64,000 nt of DNA, taken from Nocardia sp. NBC_01503. Its GTDB lineage: Bacteria; Actinomycetota; Actinomycetes; Mycobacteriales; Mycobacteriaceae. The stretch is taken from the NCBI RefSeq assembly GCF_036327755.1, contig NZ_CP109596.1, positions 6,076,001-6,140,000 of the forward strand, in the 5' to 3' direction. Every line of letters starts with the position of its first letter. The first letter of the stretch is position 1. Shown here piece after piece: positions 49,090 through 57,539 of this stretch. The translations under genes and the position numbers were made by a program. The notes beneath the pieces were generated by a model. It was not told the origin of the DNA, searched no databases, and worked only from the letters and a program-made list of their open reading frames with translations.

Positions 49090-50307
49090 ATGGCAATCAC
49101 ACAGGTCGCTGTTTACGCGCATTTGAGCGCGGCGGATATCGAGGCGCTCGGACGGGAGCTCGATGCCCTTCGCGCCGAGATCGAGGAGCGGCGCGGTACC
49201 CGGGACGCGAATTACATCCGTCGGACGATCGCGTTCCAGCGGGTGTTGGACGCGTCGGCGCGGGTGGTGATCGCCTTCGGCCGGGGCAAGCTCGGTTGGC
49301 TGCTCGGGACCGCCGCGCTGGCAACGGCCAAGAGCATCGAGAACATGGAGATCGGCCACAATGTCTGCCACGGCCAATGGGATTGGATGAACGATCCCGA
49401 AATCCATTCCAGCACTTGGGAGTGGGATATGGCCGGGGTTTCGGCGCAGTGGCGGTACTCGCACAACTTCCGGCATCACGTGTACACCAATGTGATCGGC
49501 GTCGACGACGATATCGGCTTCGGTGTGATCCGGATGTCCCGTGATCAGCAGTGGCGGCCCCGGCTGCTGTTGCAGCCGCTGCAAAACCTGCTGCTGGCAG
49601 CCACTTTCGAATGGGGTATCGCCCTGCACGGGCTGTACTCCGAACAGGATCGCGCCGCCACATCCGCGGAGCGACAGGCGCAGCAGCGACTGCTGATCGG
49701 CAAGATCATCCGCCAGACCGGTAAGGACTATGTGCTGTTCCCGGCGCTGAGTGGTCGGCGCTGGCGGCGCACCCTCGCGGCCGCGGTCTCGGCCAACGCG
49801 CTGCGCAATCTCTGGGCCTACGTGGTGATCTTCTGCGGTCACTTCCCCGACGGTGCGGAGAAGTTCACCCCCGCCGCGCTGGAGAACGAGACCAAGGCCG
49901 AGTGGTATCTACGCCAGATGCTCGGCACCGCCAACTTCGACGCCGGACCGGTGCTGGGCTTCCTCAGTGGTCACCTGTCCCACCAGATCGAACACCATCT
50001 CTTCCCGGACCTGCCCAGTAATCGCTATCCCGAAATCGCCAGGCGGGTAAGGGAACTCTGCGACAAGTACGATCTGCCCTATACGACCGGCCCGCTGCCC
50101 CGCCAATATCTGCTGACGCTGCGGACCATCAACAAACTCGCCCTGCCGGACAGCTTCCTGACCGCGACCGCGGACGATGCCCCGGAGACCGCCTCCGAAC
50201 GCAAGTTCGCGGGCGATCCCCAGGCTGCGCCATCCACGGTCCGGCGCGGTCTGCGCACGGCGCTACGTGACCGCGCTCGGCGCGATTCGCTGGTCCGCCC
50301 AGCGTAG
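49090..50307 (+). CDS. Acyl-CoA/fatty acid desaturase, DesA3-like
   Basis: A 405-residue membrane enzyme with a GAGGACGTGACGT leader. Three histidine boxes are present: HNVCHGQWDW (box 1), HNFRHHVYTN (box 2) and HQIEHHLFPDLPSN (box 3), so the di-iron site is complete. Hydrophobic segments surround them (LLGTAALATAKSIENMEIG; LRNLWAYVVIFCGHF). It resembles mycobacterial DesA3 and linoleoyl-CoA desaturases, which use an electron-transfer oxidoreductase partner; no such partner is adjacent. It would make unsaturated fatty acids for membrane or mycolate precursors. The 3' end overlaps the convergent antiporter gene by 45 bases. Confidence 0.92.
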   Translation: MAITQVAVYAHLSAADIEALGRELDALRAEIEERRGTRDANYIRRTIAFQRVLDASARVVIAFGRGKLGWLLGTAALATAKSIENMEIGHNVCHGQWDWMNDPEIHSSTWEWDMAGVSAQWRYSHNFRHHVYTNVIGVDDDIGFGVIRMSRDQQWRPRLLLQPLQNLLLAATFEWGIALHGLYSEQDRAATSAERQAQQRLLIGKIIRQTGKDYVLFPALSGRRWRRTLAAAVSANALRNLWAYVVIFCGHFPDGAEKFTPAALENETKAEWYLRQMLGTANFDAGPVLGFLSGHLSHQIEHHLFPDLPSNRYPEIARRVRELCDKYDLPYTTGPLPRQYLLTLRTINKLALPDSFLTATADDAPETASERKFAGDPQAAPSTVRRGLRTALRDRARRDSLVRPA

Positions 50308-51450
50308 GGCGGGTTCGATCAGGCGTGCCGCCACCGGTCCGAGTACGGCCATGATCAGGACGTACGTGGTGGCCAGGGCCGCGAATTCCGCGGGTACGGC
50401 ACCCGCGGTGACCGCGAGACCCGCTATGACAATGGAGAATTCGCCGCGGGCGACCAGTGCCGATCCGGCGCGGGCGCGCCCGTACCGGGAGGCCCCGGCC
50501 CGGCCGGCGGCCCACCATCCGGTCGCGATCTTGGTTCCGGCGGTGAGCAGGGCCAGGATCACCGCCCAGCCGAGTACCGGCGGGATGCTGGCCGGATCGG
50601 TGCTGAGCCCGAAGAGGACGAAGAACAGCGCGGCGAACAGATCGCGCAGGGGTTCCAGGAGTTTGGCGGCATTGTGCGCGGTGGAGTCGGAGATGGCGAT
50701 CCCGAGCAGGAACGCGCCGACGGCGGCCGAAACCTGAAGTGCGGAGGCGACTCCGGCGACGAGCAGGGCCGAGCCCAGGAGTTTGAGCAGGAAGATTTCG
50801 CGGTCGTCGCTGTCGACGATCTTGGATACGTAATTGCCGAAGCGCAGTGCGACGACCAGCACCACCGTGACCGCGGCCAAGGCGATTCCGACGGTCATGA
50901 GCCCGGCGGCGAATCCGGCTCCGGCCAGGATGGCGGTGAGCACGGGCAGGTATCCGGCCATCACCAGATCCTCGAACACCAGAATCGACAGGATGGTCGG
51001 TGTTTCCCGGTTACCCAGTCGCCCAAGGTCATTGAGCACTTTGGCGACGATTCCGGAGGAGGAGATATAGGTGACGCCCGCCATGGCGACGGCTCCGGTC
51101 GCGCCCCAGCCGAGGATCAGGGCGACCGCGACCCCGGGCAGCGTATTGAGCACCAGGTCCAGCACGCCCGCGGCCCAGGAGCTGCGCAGGCCGGTCACCA
51201 ATTCGCTTGCGGTGTACTCCAATCCGAGGAGTAGCAAGAGCAGGACCACGCCGATCTCGCTGGCCAGTTCGATGAAATGATCCACATGTTGCAGTTCGAT
51301 CAGCCCGCTGGTGCCGAAGACCAGCCCGCCGATCAGATACAGCGGAATGGGCGACATTCCTATGCGTGCGGCCAGTCGCCCGAGCAATCCCAATCCGAAT
51401 AGCACCGCGCCCAGTTGGATCAGGGACAGTGCGGTTTCATGCGCGACCAT
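50263..51450 (-). CDS. CPA2-type cation:proton antiporter (KefB-like)
   Basis: A 395-residue membrane protein with about 12 helices and no RCK or TrkA domain. Typical CPA2 segments: IPLYLIGGLVFGTSGLIELQ, FIELASEIGVVLLLLLLGLE, YISSSGIVAKVLNDLGRLGN, SILVFEDLVMAGYLPVLTAI and RGEFSIVIAGLAVTAG. The ED pair in LVFEDLVM is the ion-binding acidic site. It exchanges Na+ or K+ for protons. The missing regulatory nucleotide-binding domain suggests it works without it or with a separate protein. It overlaps the convergent desaturase gene at the 3' end. Confidence 0.92.
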   Translation of the reverse strand: MVAHETALSLIQLGAVLFGLGLLGRLAARIGMSPIPLYLIGGLVFGTSGLIELQHVDHFIELASEIGVVLLLLLLGLEYTASELVTGLRSSWAAGVLDLVLNTLPGVAVALILGWGATGAVAMAGVTYISSSGIVAKVLNDLGRLGNRETPTILSILVFEDLVMAGYLPVLTAILAGAGFAAGLMTVGIALAAVTVVLVVALRFGNYVSKIVDSDDREIFLLKLLGSALLVAGVASALQVSAAVGAFLLGIAISDSTAHNAAKLLEPLRDLFAALFFVLFGLSTDPASIPPVLGWAVILALLTAGTKIATGWWAAGRAGASRYGRARAGSALVARGEFSIVIAGLAVTAGAVPAEFAALATTYVLIMAVLGPVAARLIEPALRWADQRIAPSAVT

Positions 51451-51619
51451 TCAGCTCAGCCGTCCGTGAGGATTCGGACGCCGCCCGGACCGTCGGTCCT
51501 GCCGATGGCGATCGGATCGGGCTGAGTCGTTTCGAGACTTGCCAACTGCGCTACTACACTCTTCACGCCCTTACCCTAATCGGGCAAAACGGGCAGCACG
51601 TGATCGTGGTGGTCGCGGC

Positions 51620-52861
51620 CTATGCGGTCGAGCGTGCGGCCGTGCCTGTTCCGGCCCGCTCGACCTGCTCCCGAATGAACGCGCCCGCATGTTCGAGCGC
51701 ATCGGCCGCCTCCGGCAGGAACGACCAGAAGATGTGGAACACGTGCGTTGCCACCGGATACAGCTCGAGCCGCACCTCGACGCCGTGCGCGCGGGCGTGA
51801 TCCGCCAGTTCGTGCGCGTCGGTGAGATGAGTGTCGCCGGTGCCGACCTGTATGAGCATCGGCGGACAACCGGTCAGATCTGCGCGCAGCGGTGCGACCA
51901 CGGGGTCGTCATCCCGATGCCCAGCCAGGTAGTCGCCGATAATGCGCCGCTGGAACTGCTCCGCGGTCACCTGGGCCGGATCGGCCTCCGGTCCATTCTC
52001 GGTATGCGATCCGCAGTGCAAATCGATTCCGGGGCAGAGGGATACGACCGCCCCGGGGAGCGGTAGTTCCTGCTCGCGCAGGCGGATCAGGGTCGACATG
52101 GTCAAGTGCGCGCCGATCGAATCGCCGGCCAGGATGATGCGGTCGGGCGCGGTGCCGGTGTCCAGCAGCCATCGGTATGCGCTCAACGCATCGTCGACGG
52201 CGGCCGGGAACGGGTGCTCGGGTGCCAGCCGGAAATCCGGGATGAGGGTTCTGGTATTCGCGGCGGCGGCCAGCGCCCCGGCGAGCGCGCGATATCCGAA
52301 CGCGGAGCCCAGGATGTACCCGCCGCCATGCAAAAACAGGATCGTCGCATCGACGGGCTGGTCCGGGGTGAGCAGCAGGGTGGATACACCACCCGCATTG
52401 ATCGGCCGTATCCGCACCTCGGGCGGTGGCGGGAACCGCGCGTGCAGATCCTCGTACGCGTCTCGCCACACCTGCAATTCAGGGTCGGGATCGTTGAGCG
52501 GTTCCCAGTATTTGGCGATGCGGGCGACGAGTTCGCCGCCGACCGCGCGGGTCACGGCAACCGCCTCATCGACATCGCCGAGAATTTGCCGGGCACGATC
52601 CAGCAGTGCTTCACCGGCGAGGGTGAGCTCGACGCGATGGGTGGTGCGGCGCAACAGATCGCAGCCGACGAGGCGCTCCAACGAGCGAATCTGCCTGCTG
52701 AGCGCGGGTTGTGAAACGTATAGTCGGGTGGCCGCCCGCCCGAAATTGAGCTCCTCCGCCACCGTGACGAAGGCCCGCAGATGGCGGAGTTCGATCGCAT
52801 CGGGTGCCTTGGGCAGGGGAGTCGGGCCTCCGGCCGTGTTCTCGCCGGTATCGACAGTCAT
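51620..52861 (-). CDS. LysR-type HTH fused to an HSL-family alpha/beta hydrolase
   Basis: About 413 residues from ATG 52861. Residues 20-85 are a LysR helix-turn-helix: IELRHLRAFVTVAEELNFGR, AATRLYVSQPALSRQIRSLE and LTLAGEALLDRARQIL. Then, instead of the periplasmic-binding-like LysR sensor, there is a complete hormone-sensitive-lipase hydrolase: ILFLHGGGYILGSAFGYRAL, LIPDFRLAPEHPFPAAVDDA, nucleophile IILAGDSIGAHLTM, acid in GTGDTHLTDA and base in VATHVFHIFWSF. HTH, oxyanion loop and triad are all intact. It could be an esterase that also binds DNA, or a regulator whose sensor is an enzyme. It is divergent from a degenerate hydrolase gene. Confidence 0.88.
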   Translation of the reverse strand: MTVDTGENTAGGPTPLPKAPDAIELRHLRAFVTVAEELNFGRAATRLYVSQPALSRQIRSLERLVGCDLLRRTTHRVELTLAGEALLDRARQILGDVDEAVAVTRAVGGELVARIAKYWEPLNDPDPELQVWRDAYEDLHARFPPPPEVRIRPINAGGVSTLLLTPDQPVDATILFLHGGGYILGSAFGYRALAGALAAAANTRTLIPDFRLAPEHPFPAAVDDALSAYRWLLDTGTAPDRIILAGDSIGAHLTMSTLIRLREQELPLPGAVVSLCPGIDLHCGSHTENGPEADPAQVTAEQFQRRIIGDYLAGHRDDDPVVAPLRADLTGCPPMLIQVGTGDTHLTDAHELADHARAHGVEVRLELYPVATHVFHIFWSFLPEAADALEHAGAFIREQVERAGTGTAARSTA

Positions 52862-52919
52862 GATCACGAGTATTGCCCATCGAGGGCGCGTGTGGTCATG
52901 CCGTCGGCGCAAGACTGCC

Positions 52920-53405
52920 ATGCCCATTCGGACCTTCCTTGTCGAGCGCACCCGATGCGAATGTTCGGTGGTGACCTCCACTCCACCCCGTTGCCGGGTA
53001 GCCGAGCTGCATTTGCGGGCCGCGGTCGCCGGTCGCCGGGCCCGCGTCTACTGGCCCGGTCCCACCGGGCCGCCGCGGCCACTGCTCATGCTCTTCGATA
53101 TCGGAAACCCCTGCGGGACAGCCGATTTCGACGAGCTCTGCCGGAGCCTCTCCGCGACAGGCGATTTCATCGTCTTCGCGGTGCGCTATGACCTGCTGCC
53201 CGAGCAGCGGCGGGTGATCGAATCCGATGCCGTCGGCACCTTCGAATGGGCGGCCGATCATGCCGTCGAGCTGGATGCCGATGCGGATCGGCTACTCATC
53301 GGCGGTAGGGGAGCAGGCGGTGCGCTGGCCACCGCTGTGCGCCGGATGGCGCGCGTGCGGGGTTGGCCACCGATCCTGCGGCAGTTGATTATTCCCGCTT
53401 TCTAG
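52920..53405 (+). CDS. Truncated or degenerate alpha/beta hydrolase-fold protein
   Basis: About 161 residues from ATG 52920; GTG 52971 is an alternative and neither has a clear ribosome-binding site. It resembles the first half of an alpha/beta hydrolase: ARVYWPGPTGPPRPLLMLFD, LSATGDFIVFAVRYDLLPEQ, TFEWAADHAVELDADADRLL. The nucleophile elbow reads IGGRGAGGALA, so the Ser is replaced, and the protein ends soon after. Such short Ser-less versions occur in actinobacteria and may be non-catalytic. It is divergent from the LysR-hydrolase fusion and probably co-regulated with it. Confidence 0.65.
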   Translation: MPIRTFLVERTRCECSVVTSTPPRCRVAELHLRAAVAGRRARVYWPGPTGPPRPLLMLFDIGNPCGTADFDELCRSLSATGDFIVFAVRYDLLPEQRRVIESDAVGTFEWAADHAVELDADADRLLIGGRGAGGALATAVRRMARVRGWPPILRQLIIPAF

Positions 53406-53435
53406 TCAGTACTCGACACTCTTCCAGGAGAACCC

Positions 53436-54650
53436 GTGAACACCACCCGCACCGTCCTGATCTCCGGCGGCAGTATTGCCGGACTGACCCTCGCCTACTG
53501 GCTGCGCCGCTATGGATTCGAGGTCACCGTTGTCGAGCGCGCACCCGCCCCGCGACCCGGCGGGCAGGCCGTGGACCTGCGCGGCGTTGCCAAGGAGGTG
53601 GCCGAGCGCATGGGGATCCTGCCGCAGATCGAGCGGGCCCGCGTACATGAGAAGGGGCTTGCGTATGTCGATGCCGACGGGAACTGGTCGGCGAGTATGT
53701 CCGCCGAACTCTTCGATGGTGAGGGTGCGGTCGCCGAGATCGAGATACTGCGTGGCGATCTGACCGATATCCTCTATGCCGCAGCGCGATCCGGTGTCGA
53801 GTACCTGTTCGACGATACGATCACCGGCCTGCGGGAGACCCCGGACGGGGTGGTGGTCGACTTCTCCCGCAACGCATCTCGTATCTTCGATGTGGTGGTC
53901 GGTGCGGACGGACTGCACTCCACGGTGCGGCGGCTGGCCTTCGGTCCCGAGGCCGAGTTCGTGCACGCTCTCGGGGGTTACCTGTCCTACTTCACGATTC
54001 CGGTGCAGGGGCTGGAGCTGGACGACTGGTTCCTGATGTACAACGCGCCGGGCGGGTTGCTCGCGGCCGTTCGTCCCGAGGGGCCGGCCAGCGCCAAGGC
54101 CATGTTCGGTTTCAAGGCAAAGGATTTGGTGTACGACCGGCATGATCGAGCCGGACAACAGCGCATTCTCACCGAGAAGTTCGGCGAACTCGGTTGGCAT
54201 GTACCGCGATTGCTCGAGGTGATGGATCAGGCCCCGGATTTCTTCTTCGACACCATCAGTCAGACGCGGATGGAGTCGTGGTCGCGGGGACGGGTCGCGC
54301 TCATCGGTGATGCGGGCTACTGCGGCTCCCCGCTCTCGGGCAATGGCACCGGGATGGCCATGGTGGGCGCGTATGTCCTCGCCGGTGAATTGGCGCGCTC
54401 ACGCAATGACCATCGGACGGCGTTCGCTCGCTATCAGGACGAACTGCGGCCGTACGTCACCGAATGCCAGAAGTTGCCGCCGGGTGGTGTCGATGGCTTC
54501 CTGCCCGGCAGCCGTGTGGCTATCGGGATGCGCAACTTCTCGGTCCGCATGATGACCTCCAAGCCCATGCGCGGGCTCATGTCCAAGTCGCTTCGGAAGG
54601 CCGACGCCATCACCCTGCACGACTATGCGCCGTTCGAAGTCCCGGTCTGA
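53436..54650 (+). CDS. FAD-dependent monooxygenase (PHBH/TetX-like)
   Basis: A 404-residue flavoprotein from a GTG with AGGAG six bases upstream. FAD motifs: VLISGGSIAGLTLAYWLRRY (GxGxxG form), ERAPAPRPGGQAVDLRG, VVVGADGLHSTVRRLAFG (DG motif) and VALIGDAGYCGSPLSGNGTG (GD motif). It is a class A hydroxylase that uses NAD(P)H and oxygen on an aromatic or polyketide-like substrate. It follows the degenerate hydrolase gene by 30 bases, so they may be one transcript. The C-terminal helix is basic. The substrate is unknown. Confidence 0.92.
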   Translation: MNTTRTVLISGGSIAGLTLAYWLRRYGFEVTVVERAPAPRPGGQAVDLRGVAKEVAERMGILPQIERARVHEKGLAYVDADGNWSASMSAELFDGEGAVAEIEILRGDLTDILYAAARSGVEYLFDDTITGLRETPDGVVVDFSRNASRIFDVVVGADGLHSTVRRLAFGPEAEFVHALGGYLSYFTIPVQGLELDDWFLMYNAPGGLLAAVRPEGPASAKAMFGFKAKDLVYDRHDRAGQQRILTEKFGELGWHVPRLLEVMDQAPDFFFDTISQTRMESWSRGRVALIGDAGYCGSPLSGNGTGMAMVGAYVLAGELARSRNDHRTAFARYQDELRPYVTECQKLPPGGVDGFLPGSRVAIGMRNFSVRMMTSKPMRGLMSKSLRKADAITLHDYAPFEVPV

Positions 54651-54748
54651 TTAGCTGAAAGTATGCCGACCTGTAACGCTGGGCCGTGAGTCCCCGATAT
54701 GGTCAGCAATGTCGGGTTGGGTCCAACAGGATGCAGGAGAACTCCACT

Positions 54749-55174
54749 ATGGGTGTCGCTCACAAGCTCGGTGTATTGGCCGCAATCGGTGCCGCGGCGG
54801 GGATGGCATCTACGGGCACAGCCGCGGCGGATGCGACAACCATTCCATTCCAGATCAATCCGGCCCCTTTCGGGATTCCCACCGGAAGTTTCGATGCCCC
54901 CGCAGGCGACTGCGCGGCGGTCGTCGGTGATCAGCCCGGCGTAGTGCTGATCACCGGCGGAAGGCCCGGCGGCTGGGGCTGCCCGCTGTCGTCGAATATC
55001 CGGTGGATCAACCTCTCCACCGGTGCGACCGGTGCGGCGCAGTTGTCCGACGGGCTCAACGGCATTCCCTCCGCGGCGACCATCAATACCGGCCCGGGTC
55101 AGGTCGCTTTGATCCTCACCACGGTCACCGCCAGCACGATCACCCCCGGCCTGGCCACCTTCTACGTCCCGTAG
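54749..55174 (+). CDS. Small secreted protein
   Basis: A 141-residue protein, ATG 54749 with AGGAGA eight bases upstream (ATG 54731 also possible). A signal peptide (HKLGVLAAIGAAAGMASTGT, cut near AAADA) leads to a mature domain with two cysteines (DCAAVVGDQPGVV and GGWGCPLSSNIRW), probably a disulphide, and beta-rich repeats ending ITPGLATFYVP. Secreted proteins with this pattern are common in Nocardia and uncharacterised. The 3' end overlaps the convergent MerR gene by 13 bases. Confidence 0.75.
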   Translation: MGVAHKLGVLAAIGAAAGMASTGTAAADATTIPFQINPAPFGIPTGSFDAPAGDCAAVVGDQPGVVLITGGRPGGWGCPLSSNIRWINLSTGATGAAQLSDGLNGIPSAATINTGPGQVALILTTVTASTITPGLATFYVP

Positions 55175-56085
55175 GCGTCCCGCGCCAGCGCGCGGTACAC
55201 CCAGTCATGGGCTCGCCCCACGGTGATTCGTGTTCCGACGAAACGCTGTGTCAGAGCCCAATACCGGTGGATCCGGTGATTGGTATCGGTGGCATCGGCG
55301 AGCATTCGCTCGCGGAACAGCGGGGAATCCCGCTCCCCGCGCGCACGCGCGTGCGCATCGACGAACCGATCGAGCTCACCGCCCCCGCGTGGCCGCACCC
55401 CCGCCGAAACCAAAGGCACCACATCTGCCATGACATCGCCCACCTCGGCGTAGTGTGCGCCCACATCGCGAATCGACTCCGGCTGACTCCGCAGGAGCTG
55501 TTGTCGCACAATACTGTTCATCTGGGGATCGCCGACCAAGGCGGCCAATTCGGCATACGCGACCACTTCGTCCACAGACGGATCGACAGGTGGCTCGGGA
55601 ACATTCCATTCGACCCAGCCATCGACCTCACGGCGACCGACGGGCGTGAGCACCTGCCGCCAAAACCGCACCAGCCCTTCGTGTACCGCCTCACCATCCT
55701 GCGCGGCGGCGAGTAACGCGAGCCGCGCACCCCGCTCCCCGGGTGCGGCCACCTGAACCGCCCGCACCGAAGCCCGCCGCCAGGCCAGTGCCCTGAATTC
55801 CTCATCCAGCCGTGCACTTTCGACCGCGACGGCCTCGTCGAGGGACTTCTGTCCCCGCAGCACTTCGCCGATGCTCCCCAGCCCCAACCCCAGTGCCCGC
55901 AACCGCCGCACCAGCATCAGCCGTTCGACAGCACTGTCCCCATCGAACATCCGATGCCCACCCGCACTCCGCCGGGTCTCCAAAATCCCTTCATCGCAAT
56001 AGAACCGAATCGTCCGCACCGAAACCCCGCTGCGCCGCGCCAGTTCCCCGATCCCCACCAACCCACTCACCTGTGTGTCATCCAT
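55162..56085 (-). CDS. MerR-family regulator
   Basis: About 307 residues from ATG 56085. The N-terminal winged helix is complete: IGELARRSGVSVRTIRFYCD, EGILETRRSAGGHRMFDGDS and the dimerisation start LRALGLGLGSIGEVLRGQKS. The long C-terminal region (about 200 helical residues) binds an unknown ligand. A MerR-type promoter with a stretched spacer faces the divergent acyl-carrier-protein gene, so that gene is the likely target. Confidence 0.9.
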   Translation of the reverse strand: MDDTQVSGLVGIGELARRSGVSVRTIRFYCDEGILETRRSAGGHRMFDGDSAVERLMLVRRLRALGLGLGSIGEVLRGQKSLDEAVAVESARLDEEFRALAWRRASVRAVQVAAPGERGARLALLAAAQDGEAVHEGLVRFWRQVLTPVGRREVDGWVEWNVPEPPVDPSVDEVVAYAELAALVGDPQMNSIVRQQLLRSQPESIRDVGAHYAEVGDVMADVVPLVSAGVRPRGGGELDRFVDAHARARGERDSPLFRERMLADATDTNHRIHRYWALTQRFVGTRITVGRAHDWVYRALARDAYGT

Positions 56086-56094
56086 CACAACGCC

Positions 56095-56126
56095 TTGAAC
56101 CTCCACCCAACTGGAGCCCCTAGCGT
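56095..56126 (+). promoter_or_regulatory. MerR-type promoter/operator of the acyl carrier protein gene
   Basis: TTGAAC (56095-56100) and TAGCGT (56121-56126) are separated by 20 bases, longer than the usual 17, as in MerR-regulated promoters. The spacer holds the dyad CTCCA-N6-TGGAG. It points toward the acyl carrier protein gene 57 bases away and overlaps the upstream region of the MerR gene. Confidence 0.7.
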
Positions 56127-56183
56127 ACTGACACAGCCGCCACCACCCCGAGTGGCGGATCCCGAACCAGGAGAGCGCATCCC

Positions 56184-56474
56184 ATGACCACCCAGCAGGA
56201 AATCATCGCGGGCATCGCCGAAATCATCGAAGAGGTGACCGGCATAGAGGCCGCGGAGGTCACCCTGGAGAAGTCCTTCACCGAAGACCTCGAAATCGAC
56301 TCCCTCTCCCTGGTCGAAATCGCCGTCCAACTCGAAGACAAGTACTCCGTGAAGATCCCCGACGAAGACCTGTCCAGCCTCCGAACCGTCGCCGACGCAG
56401 TGACCTACGTCCAGAAAATGGAAGCCGCCCACCCCCACCTGGCCGCCGAAATCGAAGCCTCCTCCGACCGCTGA
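56184..56474 (+). CDS. AcpM-like acyl carrier protein
   Basis: A 96-residue acidic protein, ATG 56184 after AGGAGAG. EIIAGIAEIIEEVTGIE, EKSFTEDLEIDSLSLVEIAV (phosphopantetheine Ser in DSL) and EDKYSVKIPDEDLSSLRTVA resemble mycobacterial AcpM almost residue for residue as I recall it. The C-terminus is about 20 residues shorter. AcpM carries the growing meromycolate chain in FAS-II and normally sits in a fabD-acpM-kasA-kasB operon. Here it is alone, opposite a MerR regulator, with an HD-domain gene next on the same strand. It may be a second carrier for a special lipid or an inducible copy. Confidence 0.93.
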   Translation: MTTQQEIIAGIAEIIEEVTGIEAAEVTLEKSFTEDLEIDSLSLVEIAVQLEDKYSVKIPDEDLSSLRTVADAVTYVQKMEAAHPHLAAEIEASSDR

Positions 56475-56507
56475 CCGGCCGCTTCCCTCGGGTAGTACCG
56501 TTGACCG

Positions 56508-57071
56508 ATGGTCGCTTACGAGTCGTCGTGGGCTTGGTCTCTGGCTCGAACCGAACTGGAGACCGCCCTCCCACGCCGGTGGGCACACTCCCAGGGAGTA
56601 GCGAGAGCGGCAGTCGAACTCGCGCCCCATTTACGTTGCGACCCAGACCTTCTCGTAAGGTCTGCAATTCTCCACGATGTCGGCTACTCGCCGAACGCGG
56701 TCGCGACCGGCTTCCATCCATTGGATGGTGCCCGCCTTCTACGAGATCGGCACCATGCCGACGCCACCCTGGTGCGGCTCGTGGCCAACCACTCATTCGC
56801 GCTACTGGAGGCCGAAGAGCGCGGCCTCCGTGAAGTACTCGAGGCCGAATTCCCCATCCTCGACAACCAGGTCCTTGTCGACGCCTTGGTCTACTGCGAT
56901 ATGACGACCACGCCGGACGGTTCCAGAACCACCGTCACCAACCGCATAGCCGAGATCATCGCCCGCTATGGTCCGGAGACGTTGGTAGGCAGGTTCATTC
57001 AGCGTGCCGCGCCCGCCATCCGCGCGTCCGTCTCCCGCGTCGATCACGCATTGGCGGCTCACCCCAAATAG
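56508..57071 (+). CDS. HD-domain phosphohydrolase-like protein
   Basis: A 187-residue protein, ATG 56508, 33 bases after the acyl carrier gene. HD-fold residues: RRWAHSQGVARAAVELAPHL (first His), VRSAILHDVGYSPNAVATGF (HD), HPLDGARLLRDR (His), LVANHSFALLEAEERGL (His) and LVDALVYCDMTTTPDGSR (last Asp). This is the YqeK/ribonucleotide-type HD group; the substrate is not evident. It is tail-to-tail with the NUDIX gene, with 13 bases of overlap. Confidence 0.88.
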   Translation: MVAYESSWAWSLARTELETALPRRWAHSQGVARAAVELAPHLRCDPDLLVRSAILHDVGYSPNAVATGFHPLDGARLLRDRHHADATLVRLVANHSFALLEAEERGLREVLEAEFPILDNQVLVDALVYCDMTTTPDGSRTTVTNRIAEIIARYGPETLVGRFIQRAAPAIRASVSRVDHALAAHPK

Positions 57072-57526
57072 GGGAAGTTGCCCGACAGGAAGTCGCCGAT
57101 CTGCTGGCGCATGCTTGGGTGAATGTCGTACTGGTCGAGGTTGTTCGGATGAACGAAGGTCACACCATCGGCTTCCTCGTTTATGGTGGGCCTTCCCGAG
57201 ATCGGTCGGCCGATATAGCAGTTCTCGTACTGCTGCCGAATCTCGCCATCGGTATACGCGACGATGTGGTTCGGATTGCTGTACACCCCGAGAAAGCCGG
57301 TAATCCGCGCAGTAATCCCGGTCTCTTCCCTGCACTCCCGTATCGCACATTCGGCCGCTGTCTCACCCAAATCCATTGCACCGCCTGGCAGTGCCCACTG
57401 GCCCGTGTCGCGGCGTCGCTGTAGCAGGATCGCCCCAGACTCATCCGTGACGAGGAGATTGCACGCCACGACAAGCGAATTCGGCTTGGGCGCCGTTGGG
57501 TCGTTGTAGTACTCGGTCCTGCCCAT
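57059..57526 (-). CDS. NUDIX hydrolase
   Basis: A 155-residue protein, ATG 57526 after AAAGG. The NUDIX box is intact: GGAMDLGETAAECAIRECRE followed by ETGI. It has ILLQRRRDTGQWALPGG before it and GEIRQQYENCYIGRPI after it. It would hydrolyse a nucleoside diphosphate linked to another moiety. It starts 13 bases after the end of the XRE/DUF5919 regulator gene on the same strand, so they form an operon. Confidence 0.92.
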   Translation of the reverse strand: MGRTEYYNDPTAPKPNSLVVACNLLVTDESGAILLQRRRDTGQWALPGGAMDLGETAAECAIRECREETGITARITGFLGVYSNPNHIVAYTDGEIRQQYENCYIGRPISGRPTINEEADGVTFVHPNNLDQYDIHPSMRQQIGDFLSGNFPYLG

Positions 57527-57539
57527 GGGCGGCCTTTCG

